From Lentisphaeria bacterium UBA7640 (lineage in GTDB: Bacteria; Verrucomicrobiota; Lentisphaeria; Victivallales; Victivallaceae), in contig DLIO01000038.1 of NCBI GenBank assembly GCA_002483765.1, positions 1-48,146 of the forward strand: a stretch of DNA of 48,146 bases, written 5' to 3'. Both the position numbers and the translations under genes were made by a program. The stretch's first letter is position 1, and the number at the start of each line of letters is the position of its first letter. This document shows, one piece after another, positions 1 to 9,422 of this stretch. The notes below the pieces were generated by a model. The model saw nothing but the letters and a program-made list of their open reading frames with translations. It was not told the DNA's origin and did no database searches.

Positions 1-2
1 AC

Positions 3-3000
3 ATCAAATGCAGAAGAACCATTATCAACGGTACAGTAACAGAAGATTATGTAGTAAATTCGGATCAGTATACAATCGCAGTGGGTGTTGGCGATAAGGT
101 CAAGTGGGCTATCAGCATTAAGCCGGAAGGGATGGATTACGCCGAATGGCAAGCGTCCAGCGATCGCGTATGGACTACTCCCGTTATCAGCGATACTTTG
201 TTGACGAAGACTCAAGATGAATCAGTTAATTTTGGCTCAATCTTTTCATTTTCTTCTGCCTATGATAAAGCTGGAACGTCGTTTACAATATCTGCAAGTG
301 GTGAAGATAAAGATTTGTTGGAAGGTCTTTTTTTTAGAGTTAACTACTTTGTCTATGCTAGTGATGGTCTGATTTATACTGGATCCTCTGGTTTTATCGA
401 CAACAAAACCCATAGTTATACTATTAACAATGTTAATGCTGGCGATAAAGTCGCTTGGTCGATCAATATCAGTCCAGATGACTTTACTTGGGAAGGATTT
501 CGTGGATATAACGTGACTAATACTGTTCAATATACCGAAGAATCTTATGCAGTGGTTGGCAATGATTTTTTCAACCTGTTCAAAATCGTTACTAAATATG
601 AGAATAATGAGCTGAAGCTATCTCGAGATGAAGCTTTTACTGTAAAATACATACGGTACAATGCTGCCGGTAAGCCTATCAATGCTGCTGGAAATCCTAT
701 CGTTGCTGGTGAAATTGTTGAATTTACCGAAACAGCTGCATCCTTGGTTGGTGGAAAGTATGTCGTAACTATTGACTATCTTGATGCCGATTATCGCGTT
801 GACTGGAGAATGCAGGATGGTGGTAGCAGTGATTGGAGCGAATTAATTTCAACTGATATTGACAAATCTGTTGATATTGATATCTTGAAATCTGCGCAAT
901 TTAAAACTAATTTTAGTAAAAACGCTTCCAAGGTTAATTTGGAAATAACCTTAGAGGACGACTCGCTTTTTGCCGACTCACTGCTTGTGGGTACTTATCT
1001 TGAACTTGAGATTGTCAATGTCGTCGTCGTTGATGGAAAAGATGTCGAAACTGTTACTAAATTCGATCCTATCTCTATTTTAACAAATAGCTCAATAATC
1101 AAAGAAGGCTATACTGTTAATGTTTTGGCGGGTAGTGTAATGATTGAAGGAATCTATCCTAACGGTTACGCACGCTGGAAGATTTCAAACCCAAACGCAG
1201 GGATAGACAACGACGATACGACAACTCTCGTAAAATCTCCAATAGAATCTAAAGTGGTTTTCGTTGAAAACCATAGAGATCCTGAGAAGACGATCACTGT
1301 TGACTTAGTATTTACTTATGGTGAAGATAGATCGGTGCATTTAAACGTGTCATCAGCGGCGCTAAAAGCCACAGAAGGGGCTATTAGATATAGGTATCTT
1401 AAAGAGGGACTGTCAACATATACAACGGGTGTTCAAGAATTTAGCAAGGATTCTGGTGGTCTTGACTTTACAGGGCTTGTTTTTGGCAGGGATTTTGAGT
1501 GGGAGATTAGTACTGTGAAAGGTACCGGGCTGGGGAGTGAGGGGGGCTGGGTCTGGCATCATGATGCAGTTAATGATCCCCGTATCGAGACGACTGTAAT
1601 AAAAATCAGTGATGAGGAGCTGTTTTTTATTGGCACAGAAGAACTCGTGTTGACTCCTAAATTTGATCCAGACGGGCAAGAGTTAGTTCTGACATTCGCG
1701 GACTTAACTGTCGACCTGGACAAATATCTATTCAAAAGTAATCAAGTAATACTTGACGAAGGTGCAAACACAATTGGAAGCAGAATTGTAACTCTCGTAG
1801 TGGATAATATAACTAAAACAGTTACCATCTCCGGAATGGAATTTGCTGATATTATTAGTATTGCCGACAAGCCAGATAACTGGGATACTATGAGTATTCC
1901 GGCAAAGAACAGAATACGTGATTTAAATATTTGGGAAGAAGTTTTTGAAAGCGTAGTAACGAGTGATTCTTTTGTTACAGGGCACTCTTCGATCATCGTT
2001 GAGTCTAAATTTGCGCGCGGCGCAACTGGTTTAGAGTTAACTTTAACTCCAATTGGCGATACTCTGCATCATCAATATTATGAAATTAGTTATAAGATTG
2101 ATAGTGGGGTTGAGCAGTTCTCCGGTTCCTTGGCTCCTACTGACAATGGTTTTACGATTGAAAGCATTGGTGCTGGGGCCAGCGTTGAGTGGCGGATTCG
2201 CACTAGCAGTGATGGTGAGGTATGGGAAGGATGGGATGACTGGAATACTGACTTAAGCATTATTACTAGTGATAGCAACAATATTGAAACGTCTGAACTT
2301 TACGTCGCAACTCCAACAACGACCAAAGCTTTAGTACAATTGTTTACATCTGAATATGATTACAGCCTCAAGGGACTGTTGTTGAATTCTGATTTGGATA
2401 AGTTACCAGTAGGAGGAAGTTTCCACGTTGAATATTCTGTTTTTGATGTCAATGGTCAGATTAAAAAGAAATTGATAGGCGATGACGGTATCTATACTGC
2501 AAGCCCAGACAGTAACGGTAATTATGTGCTTAATGAGGTTGAGGTGGGGTTAGGCGAAAAGGTCATCTGGGAGGTCGTTATGACCTACCCTGGAGCAGAC
2601 GATGTTAGGGGAACTGAGGTCGTTGCTCAAATTGATACAGTGATGATGTCTGCTGGTACTCCAGTTGCTGTCAACCCTGATGACCCCGGCACCGGTAACA
2701 CTTCTGCGATCTCCAAACTCACTTGGGGACGCGCTATTTCCGATAACCCCATCGTAGAATACCGAGTTGAGTATTTTGAAAGCGAGATAATACTCGGAGC
2801 CGGCGACATTACCGCTAGATTTAATTCAGGCAATGTGTATGTAAAAGATACTACTTCCAATGAGGTTGTAGCTTCCAGTCTAATCGATCAAAGTTATGTT
2901 TATTGGCGTGTTCAAGCTGTTGATACCGAATCAAACGCTTCTGCTTGGAGTGAAGGAGAAAGTTTTCGAGTATTCGTTGGTGACGATGGCAAACCTTATT

Positions 3001-6000
3001 TCGAAGAAGGTAGCAATAAAGATGCCGCGACTATGTTTTACAGCGAGGACCGCACCGATGCCTACAATGTTAAATTTAACGCAACCTTCAGCTGGAAGGC
3101 TGCCAATGACGACAAGTCAGGGGTTAAATACTATTTGGTGGAATATAAACTCAGAGACCAAGCTTGGGACGAGGCCGAGCGCACCACCGTTCTCGATGAT
3201 GGAAGGGCAAACCCTGCCGGCGATCTTTATGCATACAACCAAAATTTTGAGAATATCCCGGGAGGACTTTACGATTATCGCATCACTGCGGTTGATTATG
3301 TTGGCAATCAAAGCGAACTAACGGCACCCGGGACAACTGGTTCATTCGGTGCCAGCGATCTCGCCCCGCCAGTAGGTGCGTTCACGAAGTTGAATACACC
3401 ATTAGTTTCCGCAGAATGGGACGTAAGAGAAGTCAAAACGGAGGAAAGAGTATTTAATAAAGAAACTGGTAAGTATGAGATCATAGTTCATACTACTACT
3501 GTTCGTGAACTGATATCTGCAAAAGTTGATTTCACTTGGGTAGATAATTATACCGATCCATCCGGTGTGCGCTACAAAATAGAGTTTTCCGACTCGGTAA
3601 ACTTCAATAGTGGTAAAACTTATCAGTTTGAAACTCATTCCGCAAGTCAATCTTACTCCATCGGCAATTGGCTACCAACGCAACCGGTCGGTATTTTTGC
3701 TGGGATGGACACGGTTTATTGGCGGCTTATGGCGACTGATACTATCGGTAATGATACCGGTATTCCGAGCAGTCACGGCAGTTTCAATTTCATAGACCCC
3801 GTTACAAAAATAGCAATAAAACATGAGAAGAATCCGGAAAAACCATACAGTCTGAAAATAACGCAAACGCAGACAGATTACAAATATGACGGTTCGGTGG
3901 ATTACGCATGGAGTGTTATCAATGCTGATCTGGGTATCGGTTATTATGACCTAGTCTTCACTTGTCATGAAAATGCCGCCTATAGCTACACATATCGTGG
4001 CGACTACGGTAGTATAATTCCTGATGATCCGACTGCAACTGGTCCTGGCTATTCATATATTTATAGCGATCGGAAATTCGAAGATGGCACTTATTCATGG
4101 ACGGTTACGACTTATAATGCTAACAATCAGGCAACGACCAGTGATATCTATCAATTTGTCGTTGATGCCACTCGTCCAACTACGGTCGTTGGATTGAAGA
4201 CAGTCGCCTTGGTTAAGGACGTCTATTTCGAATGGACCGCTTCCAGCGATGACTTCGGGATTAAGGATTACCAATTGCGATTCCGTAAACTAGGAGAAGC
4301 CGATTGGCAAACTAGAGTGGATATCGACGACAATAAGTATACACTTCTCAAAATTGGAAACGGTACTTATGAATATATCGTTTATGCTTTTGATGAAAAC
4401 GGTAATCGCAGTTTAGTAAGCGATGAAACTAAAACCTTTACCGTTGATGCCAGTAAAGATCTTGCTGATGATATTTGGAATGCAAAAGAATCTGGAAATA
4501 AAACATTTGAAAACACTATCGGCATTAGTGATATAGCCGATTATTTCTACTTCGACGCGCTTCGCGCTGGTAAAACTACGTTATCAATTACCGGACTGGA
4601 TAGTGTATTCAATCCTGGCACCACTGGTAGTGGTATCGTAATCTCTATTTACAGCGGAAAGGGCACTACCAAGGCCAACACCGATGTGAAGCTGGTTAAC
4701 TGGTATTGGGTCACTGGAGATACTAACATCGACATATATCTCAAACAACTCGATGCCGGACAGCACTATTATGTTGGCATTACTCCTGGCAACGCTGATG
4801 AAGCGCTGAAATACAAACTTGCGCATAATCACGAGTTGTTCAATACTAACAATAAAGATGATGATTGGACAAAATTAGATCCATTAAATGTAGGTGCTTA
4901 TGAGCTGACAGTTGGTGCCGATGGCACAGGAAAGCTTGTGGATAAAGATAATAATGAAGGCGACTGGGTCGGCTTTGGCGACGCAGTCGATTATCGGAAG
5001 CTGGATCTCACCTACTCCGGTTCCTACAATTTCACGATCTCTGGGCTCACCGGTTGGGCTAGTATGACGGTTTATGTCGCGTATGATTACTGGGGTGCTG
5101 GTGGTGCTAGTAACGCGCTATGGGCAATCGGCACTATCACGGTCAACAGTGACGCTTCAATCAAGAAACTATTGCTGGATACCCGCAATGAATATTATCT
5201 TCAAGTTTACGCGCCTTATCATGAGTGGGGTATGCACAACGCTGATTACAAGGTTGATGTTACCGGTACAGTCTTTAATGAGCCTGGAATCAATAATGCT
5301 GATGACATTTGGAATACGATGGATGCATCCATCTATAAGCTAGATATCGTAGATGATGGCTCTGGTACTAATACTGCGACGGGAGCTCTCATTAACGAAT
5401 GGGTCGGTTATAGCGACGCTGTGGACTATCGGAAACTAAACCTTACCAGTTCCGGTAACTATAGTTTCACGATTTCTGACCTTGACAGCTGGGCTAGTAT
5501 GACGGTTTATGTCGCGTATGATTACTGGGGTGCTGGTGGCGCTAATAATGCACTATGGGCACTGGGTACAGTCACGATCGGTAGCGGTAGCGGTTTAATT
5601 GATAATTTGGTGCTGGATGCCAACAACGAGTATTATCTTAAAGTTGACGCGCCTTATCACGATTATGGTATTTACAACACGAAGTATAAGGTTGATGTTA
5701 CCGGTAAAACCTTTGACCATGTCGGAGTCGATGAAAATGACAACGATTGGACAAACCTAGATCCGTTGGGTACAGGTGCTTACGAGCTTGTAATTGATGG
5801 TGGCGGTAACGGCTCTCTCGAGAATAAGAATGGTACTGCAGGAGACTGGGTTGGTTATGTAGACGCAGTTGATTATCGTAAACTGAATCTCACCTATTCA
5901 GGTTCCTATGCTTTTGTGATATCTGACACCACCAGTTGGGTTAGTATGACGGTTTATTTAGCATATGATTACTGGGGTGCGGGTGGCACTAATAATGCGC

Positions 6001-6947
6001 TATGGTCACTGGGTACTATCACGATCGGCAGCGACGATGGTTCAATCAACAATCTGTTGTTAGATGTCAGCAATGATTATTATCTTAAGGTTGACGCGCC
6101 TTATTACGAGTATGGTATTTATAACACAGAATACAAGGTTGATGTTACCGCTAGTGAACTCTTTGATAAGCCAGGAGTCAATAATGCCGATGACATTTGG
6201 AATACAATGGATGCATCTATCTATAAGCTAGATATCATAGACGACGGCACTGGTACTAGTACTGCAATAGCTCTCCTCGATAACGAATGGGTCGGTTTTA
6301 GCGACGCTGTGGACTATCGAAAACTGAATCTTACCAGTTCCGGTTCCTATGACTTTAAGATATCTGACGCCACCAGCTGGGTTAGTATGACGGTGTATTT
6401 AGCATATGATTACTGGGGTGCTGGTGGCGCTAATAACGCACTATGGTCACTGGGTACAGTCACGATCGGCAGCGGTACTGGTTCAATCAACAATCTGTTA
6501 CTTGATGCCAGCAAAGATTATTATCTAAAAGTTAACGCGCCTTATCACGATTATGGTATTTATAATACCGAGTATAAGGTTGAAGTTACCGGCAATACGG
6601 CTAATAATGCCGATGATAATTGGGACGATATTGGAGTTCAGATCTTGACTGTTGGTGATCCAAAAATTGAAGATTGGGTTGGTTTTAAAGATGCAAGAGA
6701 CTGGTTTAGATTTAATATCGGCACTACTGGCGATTACAAATTAGACTTGGAGCTGGATATGGCACAGTATGCTAACATGAAACTCTATAAGGTTAATGGA
6801 GATAACAGTCGTGGAAATGAAGTAGCGCTGGACGCTAATAATGTAGCTCTTCTTGCCGATGGCAATTATGCGCTGGAAATTAGTTCTTTAGACGAAGGTC
6901 AAGGCGGATGGAACACCGGATACCAACTCGGTCTCACCACCGTGTAA
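3..6947 (+). CDS. Giant repetitive surface/secreted protein, 5'-truncated by window edge
   Basis: The frame is open from the first complete codon at position 3, so the GTG at 81 is not the start; the true N-terminus lies outside the window. About 2,314 residues are visible. Three zones can be seen. The first (to about 2640) has beta-rich repeats of roughly 115-120 residues, each carrying a Gly-Asp/Glu-x-Val-x-Trp-x-Ile signature (GDKVKWAI, GDKVAWSI, GASVEWRI, GEKVIWEV). The second (about 2690-4450) holds five fibronectin-III-like modules with Y-x-Y-x-(I/V)-x-A-x-D ends (VYWRVQAVD, YDYRITAVD, VYWRLMATD). The third is a C-terminal set of five pre-peptidase-C-like repeats. There are no enzymatic motifs, no membrane anchor and no sortase-like signal at the C-terminus. 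The composition (Asp, Asn, Gly, Thr, Tyr, hardly any Cys) fits an extracellular adhesin or cell-surface structural protein. That role is inference; the repeat architecture is seen directly. Confidence 0.85.
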   Translation: MKCRRTIINGTVTEDYVVNSDQYTIAVGVGDKVKWAISIKPEGMDYAEWQASSDRVWTTPVISDTLLTKTQDESVNFGSIFSFSSAYDKAGTSFTISASGEDKDLLEGLFFRVNYFVYASDGLIYTGSSGFIDNKTHSYTINNVNAGDKVAWSINISPDDFTWEGFRGYNVTNTVQYTEESYAVVGNDFFNLFKIVTKYENNELKLSRDEAFTVKYIRYNAAGKPINAAGNPIVAGEIVEFTETAASLVGGKYVVTIDYLDADYRVDWRMQDGGSSDWSELISTDIDKSVDIDILKSAQFKTNFSKNASKVNLEITLEDDSLFADSLLVGTYLELEIVNVVVVDGKDVETVTKFDPISILTNSSIIKEGYTVNVLAGSVMIEGIYPNGYARWKISNPNAGIDNDDTTTLVKSPIESKVVFVENHRDPEKTITVDLVFTYGEDRSVHLNVSSAALKATEGAIRYRYLKEGLSTYTTGVQEFSKDSGGLDFTGLVFGRDFEWEISTVKGTGLGSEGGWVWHHDAVNDPRIETTVIKISDEELFFIGTEELVLTPKFDPDGQELVLTFADLTVDLDKYLFKSNQVILDEGANTIGSRIVTLVVDNITKTVTISGMEFADIISIADKPDNWDTMSIPAKNRIRDLNIWEEVFESVVTSDSFVTGHSSIIVESKFARGATGLELTLTPIGDTLHHQYYEISYKIDSGVEQFSGSLAPTDNGFTIESIGAGASVEWRIRTSSDGEVWEGWDDWNTDLSIITSDSNNIETSELYVATPTTTKALVQLFTSEYDYSLKGLLLNSDLDKLPVGGSFHVEYSVFDVNGQIKKKLIGDDGIYTASPDSNGNYVLNEVEVGLGEKVIWEVVMTYPGADDVRGTEVVAQIDTVMMSAGTPVAVNPDDPGTGNTSAISKLTWGRAISDNPIVEYRVEYFESEIILGAGDITARFNSGNVYVKDTTSNEVVASSLIDQSYVYWRVQAVDTESNASAWSEGESFRVFVGDDGKPYFEEGSNKDAATMFYSEDRTDAYNVKFNATFSWKAANDDKSGVKYYLVEYKLRDQAWDEAERTTVLDDGRANPAGDLYAYNQNFENIPGGLYDYRITAVDYVGNQSELTAPGTTGSFGASDLAPPVGAFTKLNTPLVSAEWDVREVKTEERVFNKETGKYEIIVHTTTVRELISAKVDFTWVDNYTDPSGVRYKIEFSDSVNFNSGKTYQFETHSASQSYSIGNWLPTQPVGIFAGMDTVYWRLMATDTIGNDTGIPSSHGSFNFIDPVTKIAIKHEKNPEKPYSLKITQTQTDYKYDGSVDYAWSVINADLGIGYYDLVFTCHENAAYSYTYRGDYGSIIPDDPTATGPGYSYIYSDRKFEDGTYSWTVTTYNANNQATTSDIYQFVVDATRPTTVVGLKTVALVKDVYFEWTASSDDFGIKDYQLRFRKLGEADWQTRVDIDDNKYTLLKIGNGTYEYIVYAFDENGNRSLVSDETKTFTVDASKDLADDIWNAKESGNKTFENTIGISDIADYFYFDALRAGKTTLSITGLDSVFNPGTTGSGIVISIYSGKGTTKANTDVKLVNWYWVTGDTNIDIYLKQLDAGQHYYVGITPGNADEALKYKLAHNHELFNTNNKDDDWTKLDPLNVGAYELTVGADGTGKLVDKDNNEGDWVGFGDAVDYRKLDLTYSGSYNFTISGLTGWASMTVYVAYDYWGAGGASNALWAIGTITVNSDASIKKLLLDTRNEYYLQVYAPYHEWGMHNADYKVDVTGTVFNEPGINNADDIWNTMDASIYKLDIVDDGSGTNTATGALINEWVGYSDAVDYRKLNLTSSGNYSFTISDLDSWASMTVYVAYDYWGAGGANNALWALGTVTIGSGSGLIDNLVLDANNEYYLKVDAPYHDYGIYNTKYKVDVTGKTFDHVGVDENDNDWTNLDPLGTGAYELVIDGGGNGSLENKNGTAGDWVGYVDAVDYRKLNLTYSGSYAFVISDTTSWVSMTVYLAYDYWGAGGTNNALWSLGTITIGSDDGSINNLLLDVSNDYYLKVDAPYYEYGIYNTEYKVDVTASELFDKPGVNNADDIWNTMDASIYKLDIIDDGTGTSTAIALLDNEWVGFSDAVDYRKLNLTSSGSYDFKISDATSWVSMTVYLAYDYWGAGGANNALWSLGTVTIGSGTGSINNLLLDASKDYYLKVNAPYHDYGIYNTEYKVEVTGNTANNADDNWDDIGVQILTVGDPKIEDWVGFKDARDWFRFNIGTTGDYKLDLELDMAQYANMKLYKVNGDNSRGNEVALDANNVALLADGNYALEISSLDEGQGGWNTGYQLGLTTV
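4855..6590 (+). repeat. Four near-identical ~145-residue C-terminal repeats arranged A-B-A-B
   Basis: Four in-frame units of about 430 bp occupy roughly 4855-5305, 5309-5740, 5747-6190 and 6199-6590; a fifth, diverged unit fills 6600-6944. Each carries WVG(F/Y)xDAVDYRKL, then SMTVY(V/L)AYDYWGAGG and YYL(K/Q)V(D/Y/N)APY. Units 1 and 3 open with W-T-x-L-D-P-L and units 2 and 4 with IWNTMDASIYKLDI, so a two-unit block was duplicated. Units 3 and 4 share SWVSMTVYLAYDYW while 1 and 2 share WASMTVYVAYDYW, which suggests later local homogenisation. Confidence 0.85.
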
Positions 6948-7032
6948 TCTAACATCGCTAGGAAACTAACCAACAATATGTTGGGAAGTCTTGAGTGTTG
7001 GTGGAATACAAAGGTATCTAATTTGTGTTTTC

Positions 7033-7063
7033 AATTCGCGCGCGCATAATGCGCGCGCGAATT
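7033..7063. repeat. GC-alternating palindrome, copy 1 (perfect 15-bp arms)
   Basis: A 31-bp inverted repeat: arm AATTCGCGCGCGCAT, one central A, then the exact reverse complement. It belongs to a family of five intergenic copies in this window (others at 11038, 25763, 31262, 36710). It can form a cruciform or a strong RNA hairpin on either strand. It sits between convergent genes and has no following T-run. Confidence 0.9.
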
Positions 7064-7173
7064 AGAAGCTAAAGTTACGCCATTTATTTCTGTGCCTTTC
7101 CATGCCTTCTGTGGATAAAATTCTCTCTTCGTGACCATTCGAGTAATTCGTGGACAAAAATCCCTCCTCGTTT
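7052..7173. repeat. ~122-bp intergenic direct repeat, copy A
   Basis: Begins inside the right arm of the palindrome (cgcgcgcgaattagaag) and runs to ...ccctcctcgttt. Copy B at 7307-7429 has the same order of motifs with scattered substitutions and one extra A. Both contain 'attcgagtaattcgtggac', a string type dispersed in non-coding DNA of related bacteria. Confidence 0.8.
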
Positions 7174-7306
7174 CAGGGTTGAAATTCAACACAGAGCCAC
7201 TGAGATTTGGAGGAGATGTGAAGAAGGGAAATGGGACAGGGGATTTAACCACTCTGCGGCATTCGAAATGATGCGTATAAAAGTTGGCTTACTTGCATTG
7301 TTATTT

Positions 7307-7429
7307 CGCGCGCGAATTAGAAGCTAAAGTTACGTCAGTTATTTCTGTGACCTTCCGCGCCTTCAGTGGTTAAATTTCCCTCTTCGTGAACATTCGAGTA
7401 ATTCGTGGACAAAAAATCCCTCCTCGTTT
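7307..7429. repeat. ~122-bp intergenic direct repeat, copy B
   Basis: Second copy of the unit at 7052-7173, 255 bp downstream. Here only the right half of the GC palindrome is present (cgcgcgcgaatt), so this copy carries a truncated palindrome and shows that the palindrome and its right flank travel together. Confidence 0.8.
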
Positions 7430-7534
7430 TTCCCCATTCTAGATTCTTCCCTTTGTGCCTTCTTTGTGACCTTGGTGGTTAAGTTCCCATCTCGCGCGTT
7501 CCAACTTCCCAATTCCCGATTTTCTGGATATTTT

Positions 7535-9421
7535 TCAGTCTTTACTTTCAATATCTTCTAGTTCTTGCCAGCGTTCAAATAGTTGATCGAGTTCGGATTT
7601 TGAGGCTTCCAGCTCTGCGGTTAATTCGGCGGTTTGGTCGCCATGTTTTTCGAAGAAATCAGTTGCAATAAAAATATTTTCTAAGCGAGTGATGTTTTTC
7701 TCGACTTTCCCAATTTTTTTCTCCATACCGTCGAGTTCGCGCTGCTCTTTCCACGTCAGTTTGCGTGTTACTTCCTGGGTTGGAGGTTCCGGTTCGGTAG
7801 GTTTACTCTCTTTTGTGATTTCTGGCACTGGCGTTTCATCAACGCGGCGATTGAGGTAATAGTCATAATCCCCGATCCCTGCGACGATTCCTCCGTTGCC
7901 ATCCATCGCAATGATGGAGTTACAGACGCGATTCAAGAAATAGCGATCGTGGCTGACCACTACGACGCACCCTTGATAACAGGCCAGCGCCTCTTCAAGC
8001 AAACGCAACGTTGGTAGGTCAAGGTCATTGGTGGGTTCGTCTAGAATTAAAAAATTTCCACCTTTTTTTAGTATTTTTGCTAACATCAAGCGTGCGCGTT
8101 CGCCGCCAGATAAACGATCAATCCGGGTATTTATAGTTTCATTTGAGAATAGAAAACGGTTTAAATAGGTCCAGACACTAATCCTTTGATCGCCAACCTG
8201 AGTTGTTTGATTGCCTTCGCCAATCTCTTCAAAAACGGTATTTTGTAAATTAAGAGTGATACGATTTTGATCGATATAATTAAATTGAATAGTGGCGGCA
8301 GTTTCTATTGTTCCTGAAGAGGGGTGAAGTTGACCAGTAATTAGTTTTAGTAGGCTAGTTTTGCCGCAGCCATTAGGGCCGACGATACCAGTGCGGCTGC
8401 CGGGGATAAATTCATGATTGAAATCTGAAAATAGGACATGGTCGCCGAATGCTAGTGAGATGTTTTTTAGTTCAACAGTTTTGTTGCCCAGTCTAGACGC
8501 TGGCGGTATGATTAAATTGATGTCACGATCGCGCGCTGGGGCATCACTGTCGGCGATTGCGTCAAAACGCTTAACTCTGCCCATGTTGCGCTTAAGTCGC
8601 GCTTTGGGTGACCGCCTGACCCATTCAACTTCGGAGCGCAGAAAGGATTGACGGCGCGATTCCTCTTCATCTTCCGCATGTTCGCGTTCAGCTTTGGCTA
8701 CGATAAAGTCACTGTAGCCGCCTTGGTATGAATAAAATTGACCATTAACTAATTCAACAATACGAGTGGCGACGCGGTCGAGAAAATAGCGATCATGAGT
8801 GACGAACATGCAGGTGCCACGATATGAAGCAAGGAAATTTTCAATCCAGATAACGGTGTCAGTATCAAGATGGTTGGTTGGTTCGTCGAGTAATAACAGA
8901 TCGGGCTCGCCGACTACGGCAGCGGCGAGGGCGGTGCGGCGTTTTTCGCCGCCCGAAAGGTCAGCGCATTTGCGATCGCGTTCTGGGACGTTGAGTCGCT
9001 CCATGACGCTGCTGATTTTATATTCCAAATCCCAAGCGTTGTGTTTATTGATCTCTATTTCCGCCAATTCATGAGCGCGCGAATTGTGGGGCGAGTTCTC
9101 ATATTGCTGTAAAAGTCCCTCAAACCATTTCATGCCCGCGCTGACATTTTCATAAACTGTATCGTTTTCATTAATTGAAAATTCTTGAGGTAGGTATGAA
9201 ACCCGCAGATCTCGTGCAAACGCCAACGCGCCTTGCGGAGCTTTTTCACGTCCAGCTAAGATTTTCAAAAATGTTGACTTACCGCAACCGTTGCGTCCAA
9301 CTAACGCGATGCGCTCTCCTTCAAAAATTGATATTGTCGCATTGTCCAACAAGATCTGTTTCCCGATGTGGAGTGCAAGGTCTTTTCCTGAAAAAATCGT
9401 TTTTGTAGTATCTTGAGCCAT
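7535..9421 (-). CDS. uup: ABC-F family ATPase, Uup type
   Basis: 628 residues with two ABC ATPase domains and no membrane segment. Domain 1 has Walker A GRNGCGKST (42-50), signature LSGGEKRR (155-162) and Walker B ending DEPTNHLD (179-186). Domain 2 has GPNGCGKTS (348-356), LSGGERARL (437-445) and DEPTNDLD (461-468). A charged C-terminal coiled coil (about 555-628) follows a Pro/Glu-rich linker; this tail is typical of Uup and distinguishes it from EttA. ABC-F proteins act on the ribosome; Uup is linked to ribosome function and to precise transposon excision, and its DNA/RNA-binding tail is present here. The ATG lies one base after the stop of the upstream lipoprotein gene and has no strong Shine-Dalgarno, so translation is probably coupled. 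Confidence 0.92.
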   Translation of the reverse strand: MAQDTTKTIFSGKDLALHIGKQILLDNATISIFEGERIALVGRNGCGKSTFLKILAGREKAPQGALAFARDLRVSYLPQEFSINENDTVYENVSAGMKWFEGLLQQYENSPHNSRAHELAEIEINKHNAWDLEYKISSVMERLNVPERDRKCADLSGGEKRRTALAAAVVGEPDLLLLDEPTNHLDTDTVIWIENFLASYRGTCMFVTHDRYFLDRVATRIVELVNGQFYSYQGGYSDFIVAKAEREHAEDEEESRRQSFLRSEVEWVRRSPKARLKRNMGRVKRFDAIADSDAPARDRDINLIIPPASRLGNKTVELKNISLAFGDHVLFSDFNHEFIPGSRTGIVGPNGCGKTSLLKLITGQLHPSSGTIETAATIQFNYIDQNRITLNLQNTVFEEIGEGNQTTQVGDQRISVWTYLNRFLFSNETINTRIDRLSGGERARLMLAKILKKGGNFLILDEPTNDLDLPTLRLLEEALACYQGCVVVVSHDRYFLNRVCNSIIAMDGNGGIVAGIGDYDYYLNRRVDETPVPEITKESKPTEPEPPTQEVTRKLTWKEQRELDGMEKKIGKVEKNITRLENIFIATDFFEKHGDQTAELTAELEASKSELDQLFERWQELEDIESKD

Positions 9422-9422
9422 A

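Larger units (their letters stand above)
6948..7534. other. Intergenic region between convergent genes, filled with repeats
   Basis: This 587-bp gap separates the giant surface gene from convergent uup. It contains a small perfect hairpin (CCAACA ATA TGTTGG, 6970-6984) just after the stop that lacks a T-run, the GC palindrome at 7033-7063, and two copies of a ~122-bp unit rich in 'ttcgtgg / cctcgttt' strings. Short open frames on the minus strand (7031-7252, 7363-7551) are translations of these repeats and I do not regard them as genes. Confidence 0.7.

Noticed and set aside
2896..3321. 141-codon plus-strand frame inside the surface gene
   Set aside because: Out-of-frame shadow of the FN3-like region; the real frame has clear domain motifs.
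81..6947. GTG at 81 as the start of the giant surface protein
   Set aside because: The frame stays open to position 3 with continuous protein-like sequence (INGTVTEDYVVNSDQ), so the gene is cut by the window edge.
6970..6984. Terminator for the giant surface gene
   Set aside because: The 6-bp hairpin is perfect but short and lacks a T-run.
7031..7551. Two short minus-strand frames in the repeat-rich gap
   Set aside because: They translate the dispersed repeats, carry no protein-like composition and have no ribosome binding site.
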